Assembly (NCBI GenBank): GCA_036498905.1
Contig: DASYER010000014.1
Location: 1 to 17,755 of the forward strand
Direction of reading: 5' to 3'
From: DAIDKA01 sp036498905
GTDB taxonomy: Bacteria > Pseudomonadota > Gammaproteobacteria > Steroidobacterales > Steroidobacteraceae
Length of the DNA stretch: 17,755 nt
Positions within the stretch are counted from its first letter, which is position 1; each line of letters starts with the position of its first letter. The notes under the pieces are model-generated. The model searched no databases and was not told where the DNA came from. It saw only the letters and a list, made by a program, of their open reading frames with translations. Made by a program: the position numbers and the translations under genes. Shown piece by piece: positions 1 through 6,879 of the stretch.

Positions 1-282
1 CTTGTTCACGAAGTGCGACAGCTGTTGCTCCTTATCATCGAAGCTGGCCAACTTCTTGGTCTCAACGTCGTCAAGGTATTCAGCGATCAGACCTCGGACT
101 GTCAGTGTGGCAGTGTCGCGTCTGACGGCCGCGTGCTGCGCATGAGCGCGCAGTTCCTTTTCCAGGGCATGCGCCCAATTCTTGGCATCGGTGCGGGTCT
201 TAAACAGCTTGCTGACCGGCTTGGACTTTGCGAGCCGGATACGGGCAAGGTACTTGTCCCCGCGCGGGATTATTGTGGCCAT
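1..282 (-). CDS. Tyrosine-recombinase (phage-type) integrase, N-terminal part, cut by the window edge
   Basis: The minus strand reads open from an ATG at 282 to the window edge (94 codons, no stop). The first part (MATIIPRGDKYLARIRLAKS) followed by a segment ending in KTRTDAKNWAHALEKEL resembles the arm-site DNA-binding N-terminus of tyrosine recombinases. The later LTVRGLIAEYLDDV stretch resembles the start of the SAM-like core-binding domain. The catalytic domain with its R-H-R-Y residues would lie outside the window, so activity cannot be judged. An AGAGG sequence about 11 bases upstream supports the start. The gene reads away from the 3' end of a tRNA-Thr gene about 145 bp upstream, the classic position of the integrase of a tRNA-integrated island or prophage. 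The family call is by sequence resemblance; the island itself is inferred. Confidence 0.8.
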   Translation of the reverse strand, partial: MATIIPRGDKYLARIRLAKSKPVSKLFKTRTDAKNWAHALEKELRAHAQHAAVRRDTATLTVRGLIAEYLDDVETKKLASFDDKEQQLSHFVNK

Positions 283-327
283 TGCGGCGTAACCTCTTGA
301 TCGAGCACGGATTGTGCTGACCGAACT

Positions 328-389
328 GTACACCAGTTAGGTACACCAAAGTGCCGCAGGCTCTGCCTTGGTGCGCCTGTTTAGGTGCG
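328..389. repeat. Short direct repeats and imperfect hairpin between integrase and tRNA-Thr
   Basis: The heptamer GTACACC occurs at 328–334 and 341–347 (13-bp period), and GGTGCG at 370–375 and 384–389 (14-bp period). An imperfect hairpin joins CACCAA (344–349) with TTGGTG (368–373) and GCAG (356–359) with CTGC (363–366). Clustered helically phased short repeats beside a tRNA-linked integrase are typical of recombinase or excisionase arm-binding sites. They could equally be operators for the integrase promoter. The repeats are seen; the role is inferred. Confidence 0.4.
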
Positions 390-427
390 TAACTTATTGT
401 TTTTAGTAGTAATTCTGAGGCGTTATA

Positions 428-503
428 TGGTGCCGGCTACAGGATTCGAACCTGTGACCCCCTGATTACAAATCAGGTGCACTACCAACTGTGCTAAGCC
501 GGC
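428..503 (-). tRNA. tRNA-Thr (anticodon TGT), CCA encoded
   Basis: On the minus strand the sequence starts GCCGGCT, pairs with AGCCGGC at its 3' end, and is followed by discriminator A and an encoded CCA (76 nt in all). The anticodon stem is CCTGA/TCAGG around loop TTTGTAA, giving anticodon TGT, which reads ACA (Thr). The T arm contains the canonical GGTTCGAATCC. The gene lies downstream of a minus-strand protein operon, with 73 bp between; I see no convincing promoter in that gap. Its 3' end faces an integrase gene, so it is the likely attachment site of a mobile element. Confidence 0.96.
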
Positions 504-576
504 ATTTCGGGCGATAGGGTACCAGAGGCGGCTACCCGACCTCCAAATCCGCCCACCCCGCCGGTCAAGACTTCAG

Positions 577-1482
577 TCAGGGCGCGATCTCATCGACGAT
601 GACCCGCGCCATGGACTGGCGCTGCAGTCTGGATTTCTGTTCTGTTGTGTAGAGTGATTTCAGAAACGCTTCATCCCAGGTACTCATACCGGGGAGCGCG
701 TTCGCGGGCGAGCCGCCGTCGAACAGCTTCAAAATCGTGGGCGCATCACCGAGGTTCGCGCCGGGCTTTATGTCGGCCAGGCTCACCATGGCAATGTAGT
801 CGGCGAACTGTCCCCGCGAGATCCCCTTAATGCGGGTCTGATCGACAACGGTGACTACGGTTGAAACCCCATAGATCACATTGGTGCTGAGGTGAGCGCT
901 GGTGTTGTTCTGCTGGAACGTCCTGGGATGAAACGAGTCCGGCGGCGGCACCGGGTGAGTGTCCCCGAGCGGCAGGCCGAGAGAGGTATACATCGAGGTC
1001 TTGTAGTAGACCTTGACCGGCAGCGGCGTCGCGATGAAGTCGTCGATGACGCTCGGATTTTCGCTGCCGAAAATCATCAATCGATTCGCCGCGCTGGTGT
1101 TCTTCAGCAGTGTCTGTGGATCCTTGCTCACCACGATGTACAGATTCGCACGGCACGCCTCCCCTGCCAGCGGTACCGCGGCATCCCGCGCAATTTCGGA
1201 GATCCGCCCCAGGACGTATTCACCCTCCTGCTGCGGCAGCCCGATCACCCGCGGGCACACGGGCACCTTCCAGCGCGGAAGGCCTTCGCCGTTTACCAGC
1301 TCCGCAATGTGGCCCACGAACTTCTCGATGCGGGGCGCCAGGTCGCGCCGCCGCTGCGCCGTCACGGTGACTTCATCGGGCGCCGGTGAGTCTCGAGATG
1401 CTGCGGCCGCCGGCCCTGCAGACTGGGCACGCGCGACACCCACGACGCAGATGGCGCACAGCGCCACGCGCAGCTTCCACAT
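577..1482 (-). CDS. Conserved secreted protein of unknown function
   Basis: A 301-residue protein beginning MWKLRVALCAICVVGVARAQ, a clear Sec signal peptide probably cut after ARA. I chose the ATG at 1482 rather than an in-frame codon 72 bases upstream. It is preceded by GAAAGG at SD distance, puts the signal peptide at the N-terminus, and avoids a long overlap with the SPOR gene. The mature part starts with a DEVTVTAQRRRD segment, then a region with paired cysteines (VPVCPRVIGLP and AGEACRANLYIVV) and a C-terminal part including GQFADYIAMVSLADI and TWDEAFLKSLY. It resembles conserved hypothetical proteins I recall from Caulobacter- and Steroidobacter-type genomes, with no assigned function. 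It is the last gene of the birA–coaX run, 17 bp after the SPOR gene. Cell location would be periplasmic or extracellular. Confidence 0.75.
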   Translation of the reverse strand: MWKLRVALCAICVVGVARAQSAGPAAAASRDSPAPDEVTVTAQRRRDLAPRIEKFVGHIAELVNGEGLPRWKVPVCPRVIGLPQQEGEYVLGRISEIARDAAVPLAGEACRANLYIVVSKDPQTLLKNTSAANRLMIFGSENPSVIDDFIATPLPVKVYYKTSMYTSLGLPLGDTHPVPPPDSFHPRTFQQNNTSAHLSTNVIYGVSTVVTVVDQTRIKGISRGQFADYIAMVSLADIKPGANLGDAPTILKLFDGGSPANALPGMSTWDEAFLKSLYTTEQKSRLQRQSMARVIVDEIAP

Positions 1483-1499
1483 TGCCTTTCGGGGTTGGG

Positions 1500-2234
1500 T
1501 CACTTTGGTGCCGCAGCCACCGGTGCGGGCGCATTGCTCGCAGCCGTCGGGCAATCGCGGATTTCAAGATGCGCGCCGACGGCGGGCGGCAACAGGCCTT
1601 CGGTCGAAACACTCTGCCCCGGCGAAGTCAGGTTGATGTTGACCCAGTATGTGGCCTGCGGTTGATGCTGCTCGGTGATCACGGGCATCAGCCCCAGCGC
1701 CTTGACCTGGCGGGCACGCCGCTCGGCGCCGCCGTGTTCATTGAAAAGGCCTACCGAGACGCGCCGCGGCTCCGTGGGGCTCGAGGCCGGCATGACGCGG
1801 GCATCGGCCACGCCGTTGCTGCGCAGTGTCTGCAGCAGGCGTGAGGCCGCGGCATCCGATGGCACGTTATCCAGGTACACCCAGTACGCGATCAGATCAT
1901 CTCCCGGCTCATCGCGCTGGACCGGCTTGAAGCCACGTGTCTGCAGCAACGCATTGGCCGCCGCGGCGAAAACGATATCGGTGAATGGTCCGACGGTCAC
2001 ACAGCGCGCGCCGGCAGCGGCGAGGTGACTCGGCATGGTGTCAATCTTTGCCGGGGTGTGATTCGCGCTGGCGCTGGCAGTGGCGGCGCTGGGAAGCGAT
2101 TCACCGACCAGCAGCAGTTTCGGCAGGCGGCTGATGTCGCGCGCCGAGGGTGGCGCGACCGGTCGATCGATCAGCAACGCCCAGGCCGCAAAGGCGAGAT
2201 TTGCAAAGATCAGACTGACAAGGAGGATGCGCAA
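1500..2234 (-). CDS. SPOR-domain membrane-anchored protein
   Basis: A 244-residue protein with one N-terminal membrane helix (about residues 3–22), a variable linker (23–75), and a SPOR-like region. Residues 78–110 (CVTVGPFTD… QTRGFKPV) look like one half-repeat. Residues 117–190 (YWVYLD… RRVSVGLFNEHGGAERRARQ) match the usual SPOR beta-alpha-beta-beta-alpha-beta pattern. SPOR domains bind denuded septal peptidoglycan, so a role at the cell envelope or division site is likely but inferred. The start is TTG, supported by AGGA seven bases upstream; the coaX stop codon TAG lies within that SD (AAGTAGGA), suggesting translational coupling. A SPOR protein directly after birA and coaX is an arrangement I recall from gammaproteobacteria such as xanthomonads. 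The C-terminus is Ala/Pro-rich. Confidence 0.85.
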   Translation of the reverse strand: MRILLVSLIFANLAFAAWALLIDRPVAPPSARDISRLPKLLLVGESLPSAATASASANHTPAKIDTMPSHLAAAGARCVTVGPFTDIVFAAAANALLQTRGFKPVQRDEPGDDLIAYWVYLDNVPSDAAASRLLQTLRSNGVADARVMPASSPTEPRRVSVGLFNEHGGAERRARQVKALGLMPVITEQHQPQATYWVNINLTSPGQSVSTEGLLPPAVGAHLEIRDCPTAASNAPAPVAAAPK

Positions 2235-2243
2235 GCGATCGTC

Positions 2244-3002
2244 CTACTTGATGGGCATACCACAGCGTAGCGCCAGTCCGCGCAACACCAGGTCCGGCAC
2301 ACTCACATAGGAACAGTGCAGCAGCGGTTCGATCTGTACGGCCGCGCCTCCGGTCAGCAAAACCAGCGGAGTCCGCTGCAACACACGCTGACCTTCGGAT
2401 ACGGCACGATCGATGACGGCGGCCACGGCATAGCGGGCGCCCTGCCCGATCGCCGCGCGCGTGTCGAGCGCGAACATGCCCTTGCTCAAGGCCGCGCCGC
2501 TCGCGCGCCGGGCGATGCCGACGGTGTTCTTGAGCACACTGCCCAGCATGAGTTCGGGCCCGGGAACGATCGTGCCGCCCAGATGCACACCCAGCGGATC
2601 GACCAGGTCGATGGTCATGGCCGTGCCCACATCGACCACGCAGGCACCGCGCGCGCGGGCAATGTGGTAGCCCGCAATCACCGCCATGAAGCGATCGACG
2701 CCAAGCCGCCAGGGCTCCTTGTAGCGGGTCGTGAGACCCGCGGCATTGCGGGAGGAGGCGACGAACTCGCAGCTGAGCCCGGTCTTGCGGCGGCAGGTTG
2801 CCGCCAGCAGCCGGTTCAGCCGCTTACTCGCGACACTCACCGCGACCACCCGGGTTATGCCACGGGTCGCAAACAGCTGCCGCTCCAGGTCCCGTGCGGT
2901 AAGGCCGACATGCTCGATTGCTTTCTGCCGTGCGAGCTTCTCCCCGCGCAGCACGGACCACTTGATGCGGGTATTGCCAATGTCCACCAGCAGCACACTC
3001 AC
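2244..3002 (-). CDS. coaX: Type III pantothenate kinase
   Basis: CoaX phosphorylates pantothenate with ATP, the first step of coenzyme A synthesis, in the cytoplasm. The 252-residue length is normal. Family motifs are in order: DIGNTRIKW (7–15, phosphate-binding ASKHA loop), LGVDR (100–104), DVGTAMTID (124–132), GGTIVPG (142–148), TGGAA (217–221) and DLVLRGLAL (237–245). The GTG start is preceded by GAGGGG six bases upstream, overlapping the birA stop. It sits 10 bp after birA, a common pairing that links two cofactor functions. Confidence 0.95.
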   Translation of the reverse strand: MSVLLVDIGNTRIKWSVLRGEKLARQKAIEHVGLTARDLERQLFATRGITRVVAVSVASKRLNRLLAATCRRKTGLSCEFVASSRNAAGLTTRYKEPWRLGVDRFMAVIAGYHIARARGACVVDVGTAMTIDLVDPLGVHLGGTIVPGPELMLGSVLKNTVGIARRASGAALSKGMFALDTRAAIGQGARYAVAAVIDRAVSEGQRVLQRTPLVLLTGGAAVQIEPLLHCSYVSVPDLVLRGLALRCGMPIK

Positions 3003-3012
3003 CGGCCACCCC

Positions 3013-4032
3013 TCATTCTTCCGCTCTCACGCTGACGTCTCCGGAGACAAAGCGCAATACTCCCTTGGGCGTCTCGACGAGCAACGCGCCATCGATGTCG
3101 ATACCACGGGCGACGCCCCGGGTCGTGGCCTGCACCGTCGCAACGCTCACGGCCCGACCGCGCAGGGCATCGGCATGCTGCCACTCTTCCACGAACGGCT
3201 TCAAACCCTCGTGCTCAAACATGGTGAGCCCCTTGATCAGGCACTGTATCAGGCTTGCCACAATCTCATTGCGCTGCAGAGGCGAGACCCCTAAGGACCG
3301 CAGGTCGCAGGCATGGGTGCCGGTGGCGGCGATCTGAGTCCGTGCGGCCTCATCCAGCGCGACGTTCAGACCCATGCCGATGACCACATAACTGGGACCG
3401 CCGGCTTCGGCGCGCAGGTCGATCAGGATGCCGCCCAGCTTGAGCGCGTCGCACTGCAGGTCGTTCGGCCATTTCAACTGCAGCGGCGTGCGGGCCAGCA
3501 CCGCCGCGGGCAGGTGCTCACGCAGGGCTCGCAGCACGCACACGCCGACCGCCAGGCCCAGTGAGCCGACATCGCGCGGCATCTGGGCGAAGGTCCAGCC
3601 CACCGACAGGCATAGCGTGCCCCCCGGCGTGGCCAGCCAGCTGCGGCCGCGACGACCGCGACCGGCGGTCTGCACCTCGGCCAGCAACACATCACACCGC
3701 CCCGGCGGCAGATCCGTGCGCGCGAACAGCGTGGAGTTGGTGGAGTCGAGCTGCCAGGCCACCTCGATCCGTCGCAGCCGCGCGCGGGCCTGCGCCTCGA
3801 TACCCGCACCGATGATCTGTGCACTCAGCGGCGCCACCGGCACGGCCAGCCGGTAACCACGATTGCGCACGGCATGGATGATGACGCCGTGTTCCTTGAG
3901 GATGCCGACCGCCTTCCAGATGGCATTGCGGCTCACGCCCAGCTGTGCAGCCAGCTGTGCACCGGATTGAAAACCGCCGGGTCCGAGCTTCTGGAACACC
4001 TGTGCAGGCAGTGGGCGGGTTTGTTCGGTCAC
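3013..4032 (-). CDS. birA: Bifunctional biotin–[acetyl-CoA-carboxylase] ligase and biotin operon repressor
   Basis: BirA makes biotinyl-5'-AMP, transfers biotin to the carboxyl carrier protein of acetyl-CoA carboxylase and, in versions with a DNA-binding domain, represses biotin synthesis genes. This 339-residue protein has the full form. A winged helix occupies about 20–62 (GVSRNAIWKAVGILKEHGV). The catalytic domain has DSTNST (96–101), the biotin/adenylate loop QTAGRGRRGR (121–130), KWPND (187–191) and KLGGIL (198–203), and there is a C-terminal SH3-like domain at about 290–335. The start codon is GTG, overlapping the TGA of the upstream CtlX-like gene (GTGA), which implies translational coupling. 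No biotin synthesis genes are in the window. Confidence 0.95.
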   Translation of the reverse strand: MTEQTRPLPAQVFQKLGPGGFQSGAQLAAQLGVSRNAIWKAVGILKEHGVIIHAVRNRGYRLAVPVAPLSAQIIGAGIEAQARARLRRIEVAWQLDSTNSTLFARTDLPPGRCDVLLAEVQTAGRGRRGRSWLATPGGTLCLSVGWTFAQMPRDVGSLGLAVGVCVLRALREHLPAAVLARTPLQLKWPNDLQCDALKLGGILIDLRAEAGGPSYVVIGMGLNVALDEAARTQIAATGTHACDLRSLGVSPLQRNEIVASLIQCLIKGLTMFEHEGLKPFVEEWQHADALRGRAVSVATVQATTRGVARGIDIDGALLVETPKGVLRFVSGDVSVRAEE

Positions 4033-4958
4033 GCGGGCGAGAATACCTCAGCCAGCATGCATCTCACGCTGCCCCCGCCCAGCCGTTCGATGGTGGGAAT
4101 GCTCAGGGGCAGCAGCCGATCGGTACCGGCGGTGAGCCGGGCGAGCATGGCCGGCGGCAACATGCGCTGGGCATGGGCCGACAGCACGTAGACCCGCCGG
4201 CCGCCATCATCAAGCAGTTCCAGCATATTGCAGGCGAAGGCGCTTACTGCGGCCTGATCGACAAGGATGAGATCGCGTGATCGGCCATCCAGTGCCGCCA
4301 GCACCCGCTCCCGATCTGCCGGCACGATGGCATCAGCGGCCACCACCGCGACGCCGGAACCGATGCTGAGCATCACATTGGTGTGATAGAACGGCACGCC
4401 CGCGCGGTCCAGCGCGTCGAAGATCACCGGCTCGTAACCGAGCTCATCGGCCCAGCGTCGCACCAGCATTTCATCGGTGCGGGGGGAGCGACAGGCGAAC
4501 GCCATGCGCCCGGTATGGTCCAGCACCAGCGAGCCGGTGCCTTCCAGGTAGCGGCCCTGCTCCTCGAACGCCGACAGATCGACGACGCGGCCGATGCTGT
4601 AGCCGCAGTGCTCGGCAACCACCCTGAGAATTTCGCGCCGGCGCTCCAGGCGTCGGTTCGGGGCCTGCATGGGATACAGCACCACGCTGCCATCGGCGTG
4701 CCAGCTCACCCAGTTGTTTGGAAACACGGCATCGGGTTTCGGGGGCACGGGTGTATCGGGTACGACGCACACCCGCACCGTGGCCTCGCGCAATGCCACG
4801 ACGGCCGCGTCGAACTCCGCGAGCGCGAGTCTGCCGGCATCGACGGCGGCGTTCCCGGCTTCCTGCATGCGGTTGCTGGCAGCGGTCTGCGAGTTGTAAT
4901 CGAAGGCGGCGGGCCGGATCATCATCACTGCCCCAGCGCATTGTGTCCGGATATCCAT
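4029..4958 (-). CDS. ctlX: Citrulline hydrolase CtlX-like protein (arginine deiminase/amidinotransferase fold)
   Basis: The protein belongs to the guanidino-modifying pentein superfamily (DDAH, arginine deiminase). The closest pattern I recognise is the citrulline-utilisation hydrolase CtlX. Seen in the 309-residue form are an N-terminal MIRPAAFDYNSQTAASN, DAVFPNNWVS (Asp76), LEGTGSLVLD (Glu139), the catalytic-type His192 in YHTNVMLSIG and the nucleophile candidate Cys300 in GGSVRCMLAE near the C-terminus. A Cys/His/acid set is therefore complete. I chose the ATG at 4958 because it gives a leader length before MIRP like that of relatives. An in-frame ATG at 4925, with GGGG upstream, is the alternative. 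It heads the minus-strand run and its stop overlaps birA. Citrulline as substrate is inferred from family resemblance. Confidence 0.82.
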   Translation of the reverse strand: MDIRTQCAGAVMMIRPAAFDYNSQTAASNRMQEAGNAAVDAGRLALAEFDAAVVALREATVRVCVVPDTPVPPKPDAVFPNNWVSWHADGSVVLYPMQAPNRRLERRREILRVVAEHCGYSIGRVVDLSAFEEQGRYLEGTGSLVLDHTGRMAFACRSPRTDEMLVRRWADELGYEPVIFDALDRAGVPFYHTNVMLSIGSGVAVVAADAIVPADRERVLAALDGRSRDLILVDQAAVSAFACNMLELLDDGGRRVYVLSAHAQRMLPPAMLARLTAGTDRLLPLSIPTIERLGGGSVRCMLAEVFSPA

Positions 4959-5943
4959 GACCGACCGCCCGCCTCTTGTCACCGCAACCCAGCGCGGATT
5001 GTATTGCCCGCCGGGCGATTTCTATATTGATCCTGCCAAACCGGTGCAGACCGCCGTGGTCACACATGCCCATGGCGATCACCTGCGCGCGGGGAGCGCG
5101 CGCATCCTGCTGGCATCTCCCGGGCTGGGCATCGCGCGCAGACGTCTCAACGATGCCCGCAATGTCATCCCCATGGAGTATGGAACGCCCTTCAGCGTCG
5201 GACCTGTCACGGTCTCATTGCATCCGGCCGGCCATATCCTGGGCTCGGCCCAGGTGCGCCTCGAGCACGACGGCCAAGTGTGGGTGGTCTCCGGCGACTA
5301 CAAGCGCCAGGCAGACCCCACCTGCGCGCCCTTCGAACCCCTGCAATGCGATGTATTTGTCAGCGAGACGACCTTCGGTCAGCCGCACTTCGTGTGGCCC
5401 GATACGGCGGACGTGGTCGGCAATATCGTGCGCTGGTGGCAGATCAATCGCGAACGCGGGCGCAATTGCGTGCTGTTCTGCTATGCCCTGGGCAAGGCGC
5501 AGCGGGTGCTGGCCGAAATGCTGCATCACACGCACGAACCGGTGCACGTACATGGCGAAATCGGCGCCTTGGTGGAAGTGTATCGGGCCGCCGGAATCGA
5601 CATGCTGCCCACGATACCCGTGACCGCGAGTTCCGCGGCCGGGCTGCGCGGCGCGCTGGTCATGGCAACCCCCACCATGAGTCGCTCTTCCTGGTTGCGG
5701 CGGCTCGGCGCGGGAACCCGCGCGTTCTGTTCCGGATGGATGCTGCTGGCGGGTGAGAGCCAGCGCCGCGGCTACGACATGGGCTTTGTGGTGTCCGATC
5801 ATGCGGACTGGCCGGCGCTGGTGAGCACCTGTCGGGACAGCCGGGCGCGACGCATTTTGCTCATGCATGGGCGCACGGACCGGCTGGCCGCGCACCTGGT
5901 GGAGCTGGGCCTGGACGCGGCTGCGCTGGCGCCGAACTGCTAG
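4957..5943 (+). CDS. Ligase-associated DNA exonuclease (metallo-beta-lactamase/beta-CASP fold)
   Basis: A 328-residue protein of the putative exonuclease family that is normally encoded beside an ATP-dependent DNA ligase and a Lhr-type helicase, thought to work in DNA repair. Seen motifs: GLYCPPGDFYIDP (14–26, family N-terminus), the metal-binding HAHGDH (37–42), HPAGHILGSA (89–98), SGDYKR (112–117), SETTFG (136–141), CYALGKAQRVL (175–185), SDHADW (280–285) and MHG (303–305). All metal-ligand positions appear present, so the enzyme looks intact. The ATG shares bases with the ATG of the divergent ctlX-like gene, so its promoter must lie inside that gene. No ligase or helicase gene is in the window; instead a cytochrome gene follows after 9 bp, with its SD overlapping the TAG stop. 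Confidence 0.88.
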   Translation: MTDRPPLVTATQRGLYCPPGDFYIDPAKPVQTAVVTHAHGDHLRAGSARILLASPGLGIARRRLNDARNVIPMEYGTPFSVGPVTVSLHPAGHILGSAQVRLEHDGQVWVVSGDYKRQADPTCAPFEPLQCDVFVSETTFGQPHFVWPDTADVVGNIVRWWQINRERGRNCVLFCYALGKAQRVLAEMLHHTHEPVHVHGEIGALVEVYRAAGIDMLPTIPVTASSAAGLRGALVMATPTMSRSSWLRRLGAGTRAFCSGWMLLAGESQRRGYDMGFVVSDHADWPALVSTCRDSRARRILLMHGRTDRLAAHLVELGLDAAALAPNC

Positions 5944-5952
5944 GATCTGCAT

Positions 5953-6879
5953 ATGAATCAACGACGCGACTGGGGCGGCATGGGTCTCGCCGGCGGGCTC
6001 GCGACGCTGCTGCTGGTGGCGACAACGGTGGCCCCTGCGGCGTGGGGCCAGGGGGCGACCCGCGCCGCGACTCCTCCCGGCCCGGCGGGTATTTTCGGGC
6101 AGGCGACTTTCCCCGGTAGGCAGCGCCCGCCCGGCGACCCCGCCGTCATCGCCCGCGGCAAGGCCCTGTTTGGCATCAACTGCAAGGCCTGCCACGGCGC
6201 CGACCTGCGCGGCGGGGATCTGGGCGGACCGAACCTGCTGCGCTCGGCGCTGGTGCTGGGCGATCAGGACGGCGAGGCCATCATTCCCGTGGTGCAGAAG
6301 GGTCGGCCGGCCTCCCAGGGCGGACCACCGATGCCGGCCTTCCCGTTGCCGCCGGCGGATGACCGGGCGATTGCGGAATACATCCACAGCATCGTCGGCC
6401 GCAAGGCCAATCAGGGCGGGCCGCCACCGCAACCCGAGAAGCCATTGAACATCCTGGTCGGTGACCCGCGGCGCGGGGCACACTATTTCACGGCACACTG
6501 CGGCAGCTGCCACTCGGTCAGCGGCGATCTGCACGGCATCGCGACCCGTATTTCGAACCCGGCGACCCTGCAGGACAGCTGGGTGGCGGGCCGCCGCTCC
6601 GGGCCCCCCGCGGCGGGCGCGCCGGCCGCCCCGCCGACCCAGGTGCTCGTGACGCTCAGCAGCGGCAGTGTCGTGCAGGGCAATCTGAAGCACCTCGACG
6701 ATTTCACTGTGAGCCTGACTACCGCGCAGGGGCAATACCGCAGCTTCATCCGCAGCGGTCCGCAGGGCGTGCGTGCGGTGCAGGTGCGCGATCCGCTGCG
6801 GCAGCATCGTGAAATGCTCACTCAGTACACGGATCAGGACATGCACGACGTCACGGCTTACCTGGCGACCCTGAAATGA
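5953..6879 (+). CDS. Di-haem cytochrome c, electron acceptor for the adjacent PQQ dehydrogenase
   Basis: A 308-residue exported protein. An N-terminal hydrophobic stretch (about 10–32, ending PAAWGQG) is a signal peptide. Two haem c motifs are present: CKACH (77–81) with a likely Met ligand in PPMPAF (Met127), and CGSCH (183–187) with a likely Met in REMLTQYTDQDMHDVTAYL near the C-terminus. Between the second haem motif and its C-terminal helix lies an inserted beta-rich segment (about 228–280, VLVTLSSGSVVQGNLKHLDD…), similar to an SH3/LSm-type barrel. The gene overlaps the following PQQ dehydrogenase by ATGA, so the two are almost certainly co-translated partners passing electrons from the quinoprotein to the respiratory chain in the periplasm. 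Start support: AGGA about seven bases before the ATG. Confidence 0.9.
   Translation: MNQRRDWGGMGLAGGLATLLLVATTVAPAAWGQGATRAATPPGPAGIFGQATFPGRQRPPGDPAVIARGKALFGINCKACHGADLRGGDLGGPNLLRSALVLGDQDGEAIIPVVQKGRPASQGGPPMPAFPLPPADDRAIAEYIHSIVGRKANQGGPPPQPEKPLNILVGDPRRGAHYFTAHCGSCHSVSGDLHGIATRISNPATLQDSWVAGRRSGPPAAGAPAAPPTQVLVTLSSGSVVQGNLKHLDDFTVSLTTAQGQYRSFIRSGPQGVRAVQVRDPLRQHREMLTQYTDQDMHDVTAYLATLK

Noticed and set aside
13..300. Plus-strand open frame of 95 codons at the left edge
   Set aside because: It is antisense to the integrase N-terminus, which has a good SD and recognisable family sequence; the plus-strand product resembles nothing.
504..576. Promoter for tRNA-Thr with TTGACC as -35
   Set aside because: TTGACC is present on the minus strand, but no -10-like hexamer lies at 16–18 bases; TACCCT is about 46 bases away.
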